A stretch of 64,000 nucleotides of DNA from Curtobacterium sp. PhB115. Lineage in GTDB: Bacteria; Actinomycetota; Actinomycetes; Actinomycetales; Microbacteriaceae. Position 1 is the first letter of the stretch. Each line of letters opens with the position of its first letter. This document shows positions 34,817-43,151 of this stretch, piece by piece. The stretch covers positions 1-64,000 of the forward strand of contig NZ_RJKR01000005.1 in NCBI RefSeq assembly GCF_003752025.1, written 5' to 3'. Both the position numbers and the translations under genes were made by a program. The notes below the pieces were generated by a model that saw nothing but the letters and a program-made list of their open reading frames with translations, ran no database searches and was not told the origin of the DNA.

Positions 34817-36655
34817 TCAGCGCCGGGCCACCGTGCTCACGCGCAGGTCGTCGAACGTGCTCGTGAAGCCGCTGCCCCCGAGCGAGATGAGCCCGACCCG
34901 AGGCGTGCTCCCGAGGTCCGCCGTCCATGTCCCGCCCCGGACGAAGTGCCGCCCGTCGACGCTCGTGTACGCGGTGTACCGGTGCTCCCCCGCGACGACC
35001 CGGTGCACGATCCGCAGCGTGGTCGTGTCCCCGACGGGGCCGACCACCATGTCGCCGTAGGTCGGTGCCCCGGCCGGCTGCCCGGACACCTGCTTGCCGA
35101 ACTCCGTCTGCCGGGTGTTGAAGATCGAGTTCGAGGTGAGCCGGACGTAATCGCCGTCGTCCCCGTAGACGATGAGGCCGCCCTGCACGTAGTTCACCCC
35201 GTCACCGGTCGCGGGGGTGTCGACGGCGACCGTGGTCTGGAGCACGTAGTCGCCACGCGGTGCGGGCTCGGCGAGCACCGACGCGAGCGGAGTGGTCGGC
35301 GGGTGGATGTCCGCAGCCTGCGTCTGCCAGCGGAACGCGCCGCCGGACACCGAGTACGTCGAGGCGTCCGGCTGCCGGACCCAAGTGAGCGAGGACGGCA
35401 AGGCCGACCCGCCGAACGACGTCGACGCCGAGCGGATCAGCCGACCGGGCACCTCCACGGGGGCTGTCGCCGCCCGGTAGGTCGCCCGCTGGCCCGGCTG
35501 CGCGACCGGTCCGGGCTGCACGGAGTCGGACGGTCCCGCACCGCCCCGGACGACGGGCCAGCCGTGCCGCCAGTCGAGCGGGTCGATGAGCGCCGGCCGC
35601 TTCGTGTAGGTCGCCTGCCCCGCGTAGTACGGGTCCTTCCGGTCGACCGCGTGGTAGATGATCCAGTCCTGCCCGGCGAAGTCGGTCACGACGGTGTCGT
35701 GCCCGGTGCCGACCCACCGGTTGCCGTTCTGGGCGAGCAGGGGCGTGCCACCGACCCGGGTGCTCGTGATCGCGACGCCGTCCTGGTCGGTGAAGGGCCC
35801 GAGGGGGCTGCGTGACCGGGCGACGAAGACGCCGTACCCGGTGAGCGCGCCGTTGCAGCAGTTGGTGGCGGAGCCCATGAAGTACCACCAGCCGTCGTGG
35901 CGCATCAGGTACGCGCCCTCGTACCGGTTGTCGATCGCGATCTGCCGTTCGCTCGCGGGGTCCGATCGCAGTCCGTCGGCGCTGAGCTCCCGGACGCTCA
36001 CGCCGCCGGAGTAGCTGCCGAAGTACAGGTAGGTGCTGCCCCGGTCGGTGATGACCTCGGGGTCGAACTGCCAGCGCCCCTGCGGAGCCACGACGGGACC
36101 ACCGGAGTCGGTCCAGGGGCCGGTCGGGCTCGAGCTCGTCGCGACGCCGACGGCCGAGCCGCCGCCGGTCGGTGCCGTCGCCGTGGGCGTGTCCGACGCG
36201 GCGTAGTACAGGAACCAGCGGCCGTCACGGTGGACGACGTCGGGTGCCCAGATGCCGTTCGCCGTTCCCACCCAGTCGGGCTTCGTCGGGAACGCGTCGT
36301 TGACGTACGTCCAGTGCGTCAGGTCGGTCGACCGGTACGTCGGCACCCCGTGCTGCACCAGGGACCCGTCCGGGTTCTGCTCGGTCGCCGTCAGCGCGTC
36401 GGTCGTGCAGTACAGGTACCAGTACCGGTCGCGGCCGACCCCGTGGATCGCGGTCGGGTCCGCGCAGCTCGCCGCGGTCTCCCCGTCCGGCAGGCTGAGC
36501 GCCATCGGGTTCTGGTGCGTGGGCGCGGCCCCGGAACGTGCGGACATCGTGCCCGCGGCGAGCGCCGGCACCGCTTCGGCACCAGCCTGGAGGCACGTGG
36601 CCGCGACACACGCGAGCGTCACGATGGGGAGGAGTGCGGTGGACGATCGGCGCAC
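34817..36655 (-). CDS. Secreted glycoside hydrolase family 43 protein
   Basis: A basic N-terminus and hydrophobic stretch form a signal peptide (cleavage probably after ALA near residue 33). The five-bladed GH43 propeller (about 55-390) has the base Asp in SCADPTAIHG (D66), the modulator in QFDPEV (about D198) and the acid Glu in RYEGAYLMRH (E246). The C-terminal 190 residues form a beta-sandwich of the GH43_C2/DUF1349 type (GGLIVYGDDGDYVRLTS). It probably releases arabinose or xylose units from plant polysaccharide outside the cell. GTG at 36655 is the start that gives an intact signal peptide. It stands alone between unrelated genes. Confidence 0.87.
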   Translation of the reverse strand: MRRSSTALLPIVTLACVAATCLQAGAEAVPALAAGTMSARSGAAPTHQNPMALSLPDGETAASCADPTAIHGVGRDRYWYLYCTTDALTATEQNPDGSLVQHGVPTYRSTDLTHWTYVNDAFPTKPDWVGTANGIWAPDVVHRDGRWFLYYAASDTPTATAPTGGGSAVGVATSSSPTGPWTDSGGPVVAPQGRWQFDPEVITDRGSTYLYFGSYSGGVSVRELSADGLRSDPASERQIAIDNRYEGAYLMRHDGWWYFMGSATNCCNGALTGYGVFVARSRSPLGPFTDQDGVAITSTRVGGTPLLAQNGNRWVGTGHDTVVTDFAGQDWIIYHAVDRKDPYYAGQATYTKRPALIDPLDWRHGWPVVRGGAGPSDSVQPGPVAQPGQRATYRAATAPVEVPGRLIRSASTSFGGSALPSSLTWVRQPDASTYSVSGGAFRWQTQAADIHPPTTPLASVLAEPAPRGDYVLQTTVAVDTPATGDGVNYVQGGLIVYGDDGDYVRLTSNSIFNTRQTEFGKQVSGQPAGAPTYGDMVVGPVGDTTTLRIVHRVVAGEHRYTAYTSVDGRHFVRGGTWTADLGSTPRVGLISLGGSGFTSTFDDLRVSTVARR

Positions 36656-36759
36656 GGCGGACCTGCTCTCGTCGTTGAGGAAGGTAGTCGCCGTCGACGG
36701 AGACGGCGACGATGGCGAGCGTACGCCGCCGGACGGGAACGCGATCGGAGGTGGTCCGG

Positions 36760-38148
36760 TCACCCGTCGACGGCCGCGACGGCCCGGCGGACGGCCTCGA
36801 TCGAGAACCGCACGTCGGCGTCGTCCGTCGACCAGTTGCTGACGGAGATGCGGAGGACCGCTTGCCCGCGCCACTGCGAGCCGGACATCCACACCGCTCC
36901 GTCGTCGATGAGCCGGGCGGTGACGGCCCGGGTCCGCTCGTCGGAACCGAAGGTCAGGCACACCTGGGTGAAGGCGACGTCGTTGACGACCTGCACGTCC
37001 GGGAGCTCGCGGAGCCCGTCTGCCAGGGCCCGCGCGTTCCGGACCAGCCGGTCGACGAGGTCCTCGACGCCGGTCCGCCCGAGCTGCCGGAGGGCTGCCC
37101 AGACCGGGACGCCACGGGCCCGTCGGGACATCTCGGGCACCAGGTCGAACGGTTCGGAGACGTCGGCGGGGTCGCGGATGAGGTACGCCGTCTGCGTCCC
37201 GAGCGCGGCGCGGGTGACGGAGGGCCGCGAGACGATCGCCACCCCGCAGTCGTAGGGGACGTTGAGGGTCTTGTGCGCGTCGGTCGCCCAGGAGTCCGCG
37301 TCCTCGACCCCGGCCAGTGCCGGGCGGAGCGTCGGACTCGCCGCCGCCCACAGTCCGAAGGCGCCGTCGACGTGCACCCACGCCCTGTGCTCGTGGGCGA
37401 GGCGGATCGCGGCCCGCATCGGGTCGAAGGCTCCGGAGTGCAAGTTGCCGGCCTGCAGGCAGACGATCACCGGCCCGTCGACCCGGTCGAGGTGTGCGCG
37501 GAGATCGTCCACCAGGATCCGGCCCTGGTCGTCGGCGTCGACGAGGGTCGGTGCGCCGAAGCCGAGGTAGCGCAGGGCGAGGTCGAGTGAGGTGTGGCGT
37601 TCGGCGCCGGCGAGCACGGTGACCCGCGGCGCTCCGGTCATCCCGTCGGTGTTGACGTCCCAGTCGACGGCGTCGAGCACGAAGGCGCGGGCGGCGGCGA
37701 GACCGGTCCAGTTGGCCATCGTCGCGCCGGTCGTGAAGCCCACGTCCGACTCCGGCGGCAGCCCCAGCACGTCGAGCAGCCAGCTGCCGGCGACCTGTTC
37801 CAGGGCGGCGGTGGCCGGGGTGGGGTACCGCATCGCGGCGTTCTGGTCCCAGGCGCTGACGAGCCAGTCGGCGCCCATCGCCGCGGGCAGGGTGCCGCCG
37901 ATCACCCAGCCGAAGAACCGGCCGGAGGGCATCGCCATGAGCCCGGGCTCCGCCAGGGTGGCGAGTTCGTCGACCACGGCGGCCGGGTCGGCCCCGTCGT
38001 CGGGCAGCGGACGGTCGATCGCGGCGAGCAGCCCACCGACGTCGATCTCCGGTGGGACGGACCGCTCGGGCAGGCTGGTGATCCAGTCGAGCGCGTGCTC
38101 GGACGCGCGTTCGAGTGCCTGCCGGTAGTCGTTCGGGTCGAGCTCCAT
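36760..38148 (-). CDS. PLP-dependent decarboxylase (group II amino acid decarboxylase family)
   Basis: The 462-residue protein is a fold-type I PLP enzyme of the aromatic-L-amino-acid decarboxylase/glutamate decarboxylase group: GGTLPAAMGADWL, FTTGATMANWTGLAAAR, HVDGAFGLWAA (Asp261 holds the pyridine nitrogen) and the Schiff-base lysine in TDAHKTLNVPYDCG (K293). GAGGAA lies 6 nt before the ATG. The substrate is not readable; aromatic amino acids or aspartate-type substrates are possible. A 12-nt minisatellite occupies its upstream region. Confidence 0.87.
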   Translation of the reverse strand: MELDPNDYRQALERASEHALDWITSLPERSVPPEIDVGGLLAAIDRPLPDDGADPAAVVDELATLAEPGLMAMPSGRFFGWVIGGTLPAAMGADWLVSAWDQNAAMRYPTPATAALEQVAGSWLLDVLGLPPESDVGFTTGATMANWTGLAAARAFVLDAVDWDVNTDGMTGAPRVTVLAGAERHTSLDLALRYLGFGAPTLVDADDQGRILVDDLRAHLDRVDGPVIVCLQAGNLHSGAFDPMRAAIRLAHEHRAWVHVDGAFGLWAAASPTLRPALAGVEDADSWATDAHKTLNVPYDCGVAIVSRPSVTRAALGTQTAYLIRDPADVSEPFDLVPEMSRRARGVPVWAALRQLGRTGVEDLVDRLVRNARALADGLRELPDVQVVNDVAFTQVCLTFGSDERTRAVTARLIDDGAVWMSGSQWRGQAVLRISVSNWSTDDADVRFSIEAVRRAVAAVDG

Positions 38149-38165
38149 GGCGGTTCCTCGTCACT

Positions 38166-38237
38166 GAGGATGGTGCTGAGGATGGTGCTGAGGATGGTGC
38201 TGCGGATGGTGCTGCGGATGGTGCTGATGGCGGTGCT
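38166..38237. repeat. 12-nt minisatellite in a divergent intergenic region
   Basis: Six units: GAGGATGGTGCT three times, GCGGATGGTGCT twice, then GATGGCGGTGCT. It lies 18 nt upstream of the decarboxylase start and 57 nt upstream of the RibD-like start, so copy number could shift promoter spacing for either gene. Confidence 0.85.
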
Positions 38238-38294
38238 GTCCCGCGCGAGCGTACGCTCAGCCGCACCGGTTCGGTCCGACGGAGGAGTTCGACG

Positions 38295-38894
38295 ATGGCC
38301 GCGAGGTTCGTGTACTGGATCAACGTGTCGATCGACGGGTTCGTCGAGCGCGACGCCGGTGAGCTCGGCGACCTCGAGGGGCCCGACTGGATGCGGATCG
38401 ACGAGCCGCTGCACCGTGACTTCAACGCCCGGGCGGCGGCGATGACCCTGTCCGTCGAGGGGCGGGTGGTGCGCGACATGATGGACCCGTTCTGGCCGGA
38501 CGCCCGCACCGACGAGTCGATGCCGCAGTTCCTGCGCGAGTACGGCGAGATCTGGACGGCGCAGCCGAAGGTCCTCGTCTCACGGACCCGCACGAGCGCC
38601 GACCACAACACCAGGGTCATCGGCGGCGACGACGCGATCGAGCAGCTCGCCGCGCTGCGCGAGGAGTCCGAGGGGGACATCGGTGTCGGTGGCCCGAACG
38701 TCGCGAGCCAGCTCCTCGACGCCGGGCTGCTCGACGAGCTGCTGCTCTTCACGCACCCCGCGGTGCTCGGCGCCGGACGGCCCGTGTTCGATCCGCCGGC
38801 CTCGGGACGACGGCGCACCGTGCAGTTCGACCTGCTCGAGCAGCAGCGCTACGACAACGGCGTCACCTTGCACCGCTACGAGGTCCGGCGGTAG
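38295..38894 (+). CDS. Dihydrofolate reductase / RibD C-terminal domain family protein
   Basis: The 199-residue product has the RibD_C/DHFR-like fold: FVYWINVSIDGFVE at the N-terminus, a middle region with VLVSRT, and IGVGGPNVASQLLDAGLLDELLLFTHPAVLGAGRPVF, the usual cofactor-binding and C-terminal strand motif. Stand-alone members reduce unknown substrates with NADPH. GGAGGA precedes the ATG by 9 nt. Its stop abuts the stop of the convergent lipoprotein gene with no spacer. Confidence 0.88.
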   Translation: MAARFVYWINVSIDGFVERDAGELGDLEGPDWMRIDEPLHRDFNARAAAMTLSVEGRVVRDMMDPFWPDARTDESMPQFLREYGEIWTAQPKVLVSRTRTSADHNTRVIGGDDAIEQLAALREESEGDIGVGGPNVASQLLDAGLLDELLLFTHPAVLGAGRPVFDPPASGRRRTVQFDLLEQQRYDNGVTLHRYEVRR

Positions 38895-39380
38895 TCAGTC
38901 GCCGCTCGGTCCCGGGCCGACGATCACCAGTCGCCACGCGCTCGACCGGTCGCTGTCCGTTCCGGTGAACGCGACGCTGTCGACGGCGTCGCGTGCCGAT
39001 CGGGACAGCGTGATGCGGTGCGGGCTGTCGTTGCAGGCCATCTCGTCGAGTTCCACCGACTGCGCCCCGCGCTCCGTCACGGTGCGCACCTGCCCGCGCA
39101 TCTGCCCGTTGCCGTAGCAGGAGAACTCGAGGTGGTCGAGGTACTGCGAGGCGGGGAACTGCAGGGTGACGGTCGGCTCGGCGTCGGACAGGTCGTTGCC
39201 GGGGCCGATGTCGCCCTGCAGGACCCCGAGCACGTCGGCTTCGGTCTCCACCGCGGCGTCCTGGGCGGACTTCCAGTCGTGGAGGGCGTCCTCGTCGACC
39301 GGCGGCGCAGCCGACGCGCACCCCGCGAGCAGGCACACGCCGGCGAGGGCCGGCAGGAGCAGGGCAGGGACGTGACGCAC
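38895..39380 (-). CDS. Putative lipoprotein (161 aa)
   Basis: The signal sequence ends in LLAGC (Cys21). The mature part has no family I recognise; it contains two further cysteines (FSCYGNGQ and MACNDS) that may pair and a predicted beta-rich C-terminal half. It is monocistronic, facing the RibD-like gene stop to stop. Confidence 0.75.
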   Translation of the reverse strand: MRHVPALLLPALAGVCLLAGCASAAPPVDEDALHDWKSAQDAAVETEADVLGVLQGDIGPGNDLSDAEPTVTLQFPASQYLDHLEFSCYGNGQMRGQVRTVTERGAQSVELDEMACNDSPHRITLSRSARDAVDSVAFTGTDSDRSSAWRLVIVGPGPSGD

Positions 39381-39422
39381 GCTCGGAGCCTAGCGGGGTC
39401 GTGGACGGGACCCCCGGAACGG

Positions 39423-39460
39423 CCGGGAGGCGCGGTGCCAGCTGGCACCGCGCCTCCCGG
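39423..39460. terminator. Perfect 38-bp palindrome downstream of the ABC exporter operon
   Basis: Positions 39423-39460 form a perfect palindrome centred on CAGCTG with outer sequence CCGGGAGGCGCGG. It lies 18 nt past the stop of the minus-strand ABC permease and 43 nt upstream of the lipoprotein start. It belongs to the GGAGGCGCGG palindrome family of this window and could terminate the operon as RNA. Confidence 0.65.
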
Positions 39461-39477
39461 ATCGGGGTCTGGTGGTC

Positions 39478-40311
39478 TCAGACGTCGCGTCGCTTCGCGA
39501 CCGTCAGGGCCAGTGCCCCCACGGCCACGACCTCGGCCGCGAGCACCCCGAAGCCAGCCCACCCGTTCAACGTGAGGCCGTCCTGGGAGGCGTCCGCACC
39601 TTCGTACGGGTACGCGAACAGCTGGCTGCCGGCCTGGTCGGGCAGGAACTTCGAGACATCGACGAGCCACTGCGCCTGCAGCAGACTCGCCACCACCGAC
39701 AGGATCACCGGCAGGACCAGCAGGATCCCGAGCGTGATCGCGATGCCACCCGCGCTCGACCGGACGAGGAGCCCGATGCCGTAGGCGAGCAGCGCCAGGA
39801 GCGTCACGTAGACCGACGAACCGAGGATCGGCATGAACACCGACGGGTCACCGATCTGGGCGTGCGCACCGTCGGCGGCCTGCAGACCGGTCGACACGAG
39901 CACGCCGATCCACGTCGACACCACGCTCACGACGAAGGTCGCGAGCGCCAACACGGTCGCCTTCGCCAGCACCACGCCGGTGCGGCCGGGGTCGGCGGTG
40001 AACGTCGATCGGACCTGTCCGGTGCCGTACTCACCGGTGATGATGAGCACGCCGAGGACACCGACGACGAGCGCCGTCAGGGACACCCCGGTGGTGTTGA
40101 TGCTCACCGCGGTGCCGTTCACGATGTCCTGCGGGACGGAGTCGCCGTTGTCGACCGCGGCGCCGAGGAGCACCGCCATGCCGATCGTGACGACCACGAG
40201 GATCGCGTAGCACCACACCGTGGACCGGATGCTGCGGAGCTTGATCCACTCGCTCCGGACCAGGTGCGGGAAGGTCAGGCCGATGGACTTCGGCATCGTG
40301 GTCGTGGTCAT
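39478..40311 (-). CDS. ABC-2 type transporter permease
   Basis: The 277-residue protein has about six hydrophobic segments, the first preceded by FPHLVRSEWIKLRSIRSTVW, which is characteristic of actinobacterial ABC-2 permeases. It overlaps the ATPase gene by 4 nt and forms an exporter with it. Cargo unknown; lantibiotic or drug efflux types share this architecture. Confidence 0.88.
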   Translation of the reverse strand: MTTTTMPKSIGLTFPHLVRSEWIKLRSIRSTVWCYAILVVVTIGMAVLLGAAVDNGDSVPQDIVNGTAVSINTTGVSLTALVVGVLGVLIITGEYGTGQVRSTFTADPGRTGVVLAKATVLALATFVVSVVSTWIGVLVSTGLQAADGAHAQIGDPSVFMPILGSSVYVTLLALLAYGIGLLVRSSAGGIAITLGILLVLPVILSVVASLLQAQWLVDVSKFLPDQAGSQLFAYPYEGADASQDGLTLNGWAGFGVLAAEVVAVGALALTVAKRRDV

Positions 40312-41261
40312 CGGGTGCCCTCCGATCGGTACTCGACGTCGTCGCGGGTGAGGGCCATGTACGCCTCTTCCAGGCTGGCGCCCACCGGGGTGAGTTCGTG
40401 CAGCGGGACGCCGGCCTGCGCGGCGATGTTGCCGACCGTCGGCGCATCGGGCCCGACGACGAGGAACGAGCCGTCGTCGCGCTGGGTCACCGAGGCGTTC
40501 GGGCCGATCGCCTGGAACAGCTGCTCCGGCGCGGGGGTGCGGACGACGACGCGACTGCCGCCGCCGTTCGGCCCACCGGCGACGCCGCCCTGCGCTCCGG
40601 CACCGGCGACGAACTCGGCGATGGGTGCGTCGGCGAGGACCTTGCCGCGGCCGAGCACGACCACGCGGTCAGCGGTCTGCGCCATCTCGCTCATGAGGTG
40701 GCTCGACAGGAACACGGTCCGGCCGTCGGCGGCCATCCGACGCGCGAGCTGGCGGACCCACACCACGCCGTCGGGGTCGAGGCCGTTCACCGGCTCGTCG
40801 AGGATCAGGGTCTTCGGGTCGCCGAGGAGCGCCGCCGCGATGCCGAGGCGCTGCCCCATGCCCAGGGAGAACCCGCCGACACGCTTCTTCGCCACGGACT
40901 CGAGGCCGGTCATGTCGATGACCTCGTGCACGCGGGCCTTCGGGATGCCGTGCGTCGCCGCCAGCGAGAGCAGGTGGTTGTACGCGCTCCGTCCGGAGTG
41001 CACCGCCTTCGCCTCGAGCAGCGCACCGACCTGCCGGAGCGGGTCGCGGAAGCTCGTGTACGGCTGCCCGTTCACGATCGCCCGGCCGGCCGTTGGTCGG
41101 TCGAGCCCCATGATCATGCGCATCGTTGTGGACTTCCCGGCGCCGTTGGGGCCGAGGAAGCCGGTCACGCTGCCGGGCCGCACGACGAACGAGACGTCGT
41201 CGACGGCGGTCTTGGGACCGTACTGCTTGGTGAGGTGTTCGACTTCGATCACGGGCGCCAC
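40308..41261 (-). CDS. ABC transporter ATP-binding protein
   Basis: Walker A is GPNGAGKST (about residues 35-43), the signature region reads FSLGMGQRLGIAAALL, and Walker B is KTLILDEPVNGLD. The C-terminal extension of about 90 residues with PTVGNIAAQAGVPLHELTPVGASLEEAYMALT is typical of the BcrA/DrrA exporter group. The start is uncertain: GTG at 41261 or GTG at 41252; neither has a clear ribosome site, so a leaderless message is possible. Confidence 0.9.
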   Translation of the reverse strand: MAPVIEVEHLTKQYGPKTAVDDVSFVVRPGSVTGFLGPNGAGKSTTMRMIMGLDRPTAGRAIVNGQPYTSFRDPLRQVGALLEAKAVHSGRSAYNHLLSLAATHGIPKARVHEVIDMTGLESVAKKRVGGFSLGMGQRLGIAAALLGDPKTLILDEPVNGLDPDGVVWVRQLARRMAADGRTVFLSSHLMSEMAQTADRVVVLGRGKVLADAPIAEFVAGAGAQGGVAGGPNGGGSRVVVRTPAPEQLFQAIGPNASVTQRDDGSFLVVGPDAPTVGNIAAQAGVPLHELTPVGASLEEAYMALTRDDVEYRSEGTR

Positions 41262-41360
41262 GCTATTGCAGGGGTTCCCGTGGGCGCGTCCCCCGAGAGG
41301 TGGAGATGTGTCCTCGGCTGCACGGGTGTCGCCATCGCTGTCGCGGCGTAGCCTTCTGCG

Positions 41361-41771
41361 GTGAAGCAGGCGCAGGACGACGGACCGTTCTTCCACGGCA
41401 CGAAGGCCGACCTGCGGGTCGGGGACCTGCTGACCGCGGGCTTCCACTCGAACTACCGTCCAGAGGTGGTGATGAACCACGTCTACTTCACGGCGGTCGC
41501 CGACGGAGCCGGGCTCGCAGCCGAGCTGGCCGCGGGCGACGGGAAGCCGCGCGTCTTCGCCGTCGAGCCGACCGGCCCCTACGAGGACGACCCGAACGTG
41601 ACCGACCGCAAGTTCCCGGGCAACCCGACCCGCTCCTACCGCAGCACCGAGCCGGTCCGGATCGTCGGCGAGGTGACCGATTGGCCGCGGCTCTCCCCCG
41701 AGGCGCTCCGGACGTGGCGGGAGCGCCTCGCCGTGCTGCGCGAGGACGAACGCGGAGCGATCATCAACTGA
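41361..41771 (+). CDS. arr: NAD(+)--rifampin ADP-ribosyltransferase Arr
   Basis: The 136-residue product matches Arr closely: FFHGTKADLRVGDLLTAGFHSNY, NHVYFTA, VFAVEPTGPYEDDPNVTDRKFPGNPTRSYRS and VRIVGEVTDW. The catalytic Asp of the family lies in the YEDDPN segment. It ADP-ribosylates the C23 hydroxyl of rifamycins and confers intrinsic resistance. The start is GTG; a TAGCCT box about 8 nt upstream suggests leaderless expression. Its 3' end overlaps the convergent membrane protein gene by 8 nt. The neighbouring ABC exporter is divergent from it. Confidence 0.95.
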   Translation: MKQAQDDGPFFHGTKADLRVGDLLTAGFHSNYRPEVVMNHVYFTAVADGAGLAAELAAGDGKPRVFAVEPTGPYEDDPNVTDRKFPGNPTRSYRSTEPVRIVGEVTDWPRLSPEALRTWRERLAVLREDERGAIIN

Positions 41772-42774
41772 GCGGTGGCCGCGACCGTTCGGTGGTCGCC
41801 CGGCCACGGTCGGTGGTCGGCCGACCACGGTCGGTAGTCGCCCGGCCACGGTCGGACAGCGCGAGTCGACCGCTGCTGTGCAGCACGAGCAGCAGCAGCC
41901 CGAGCGCCACCGGGGCGGCGACCACCGCTGCTGACCCGCTCTCGGTCAGGATGCCGCGCAGCTCGTTGGCGACGACGGTGAGCGCGTACGGCGTCAGCCC
42001 GAGCACGATGGTGAAGGCGACGCTCCAGAGTCGGGCGACCGCGAACCCGATCGCGACGACCTCGAGCAGCCCGACGCCGTACCAGGCCCACATGTTCCCG
42101 TCCCAGAGGGCACGGCTGCCGAGCCACTCGTGCGCCGGCTGGCCGACGCTCAGGTAGCTGAGGATCCCGACGAGCATCCACCCGACGCTCGCCGCGACGG
42201 TGTGCTGCCCGCGCACCGGCCGTCCGAGGAACGCCACGAACGCACACGCCGCGAACAGGAACAAGGTGGCGCGGTCGACGCTCCACACGCCCGGGTACGC
42301 GGTGAACCAGTACGGCGAGACCGCCGCGAGGACGATGCAAACGCCGAGTGCGATGCGGCCGACTGCCCACCGGCCGGTGACCGCGGCGACGAGCGCGACG
42401 AGCCAGAGGCCGGCGAAGACGAACCCGGTGTCGCGGAACGGCCCGATCTGCACGAGCCATCCCGGCCCCGGGTTGCCGACGATCCACGGCGCCCAGCTCG
42501 TCATCACGAACTCGGCGAACGCCAGACCGGTGCCCATCGTCAGCGCGATGGTGCTGCCGGCGTGCCGCACGTGCGGCACGACGACGCGGTCCAGGCGCGC
42601 GGTGACCCCGTGGCCGACGATCGCCGCACGTTCGCCGGCTGCAGGTGCGGCACGACCGGTGGCGTCCGCTGCGTCGAGGAGTGTGCCGACGAAGGCGTCC
42701 TCGTTCGCGGCACGCCAGGAGCGGGGGTACCACGCCATCAGTCGTCGGTACCGGGTCTCGAGGTCCGCGCTCAT
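41764..42774 (-). CDS. Integral membrane protein co-transcribed with PadR, repetitive C-terminal tail
   Basis: The N-terminus (ETRYRRLMAWYPRSWRAANEDAFVGTLLDAAD) is the prefix found on many PadR-linked membrane proteins. It is followed by about seven or eight hydrophobic segments. The last 28 residues repeat TDRGRAT three times, encoded by a 21-nt DNA repeat (41792-41854). The start overlaps the PadR stop by 4 nt. Function unknown; it is probably the PadR target. Confidence 0.75.
   Translation of the reverse strand: MSADLETRYRRLMAWYPRSWRAANEDAFVGTLLDAADATGRAAPAAGERAAIVGHGVTARLDRVVVPHVRHAGSTIALTMGTGLAFAEFVMTSWAPWIVGNPGPGWLVQIGPFRDTGFVFAGLWLVALVAAVTGRWAVGRIALGVCIVLAAVSPYWFTAYPGVWSVDRATLFLFAACAFVAFLGRPVRGQHTVAASVGWMLVGILSYLSVGQPAHEWLGSRALWDGNMWAWYGVGLLEVVAIGFAVARLWSVAFTIVLGLTPYALTVVANELRGILTESGSAAVVAAPVALGLLLLVLHSSGRLALSDRGRATTDRGRPTTDRGRATTERSRPPLS
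41792..41854 (-). repeat. Three-copy 21-nt repeat encoding a TDRGRAT tail
   Basis: Three tandem units of GGTGGTCGCCCGGCCACGGTC with a few changes. A similar 21-nt unit (GTGGTCGCGCCGGTCCGCTC) is repeated at 47950-48003 in non-coding DNA, so the sequence family spreads both in and outside genes. Confidence 0.75.
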
Positions 42775-43118
42775 GCCGCTCCCCCCGCGGCTCCGGCCGG
42801 CCGGTGTCCGAGGCGCGCACGGAGGACACGGAGCTTCGTGTCGAGCCGCGCGGCCTCGTCGGCGAGGCGCTGCTCGCCGTCCGGCGTGATGGCGAAGTAC
42901 CGACGGAGTCGGCCGCCGACGACCTCGTCGCCGTCGCCGCGGACCAGACCGTCCTGCTCCAGGCGCTCCAGCGAGGCGTACAGCGTCGTGACCGCGATCG
43001 TCGCGCGGCCGTCCGACAGTTCGGCAGCGGCCTGGATGATGGCGTAGCCGTGCTGCCGACCGCCCGCCAGGCTGGTCAGTATCCAGAAGACCGGTTCTCG
43101 GAGTTCTCCGTTGCGCAT
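42771..43118 (-). CDS. PadR family transcriptional regulator
   Basis: The 115-residue product is a PadR winged helix: LREPVFWILTSLAGGRQHGYAIIQAAAELSDGRATIAVTTLYASLERLEQDGLV, then a short helical dimerisation tail. It likely represses its own operon with the membrane protein gene. The candidate operator lies 9-33 nt upstream of the ATG. Confidence 0.92.
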   Translation of the reverse strand: MRNGELREPVFWILTSLAGGRQHGYAIIQAAAELSDGRATIAVTTLYASLERLEQDGLVRGDGDEVVGGRLRRYFAITPDGEQRLADEAARLDTKLRVLRARLGHRPAGAAGGAA

Positions 43119-43126
43119 GCTCGAAC

Positions 43127-43151
43127 CATATACCCGGTTCGGGAATATACC
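43127..43151. promoter_or_regulatory. Candidate PadR operator
   Basis: An imperfect inverted repeat of the form ATATACCCG-gtt-CGGGAATATA occupies the 32-nt spacer between the stop of the upstream gene and the PadR ATG. AT-rich ATATAC halves are known for PadR-type binding sites. Confidence 0.5.

Noticed and set aside
34817..38818. A single 1333-residue GH43 protein with a long N-terminal extension
   Set aside because: The first ~720 residues are the out-of-phase reading of the decarboxylase and RibD-like genes; a proper signal peptide begins at the GTG at 36655.
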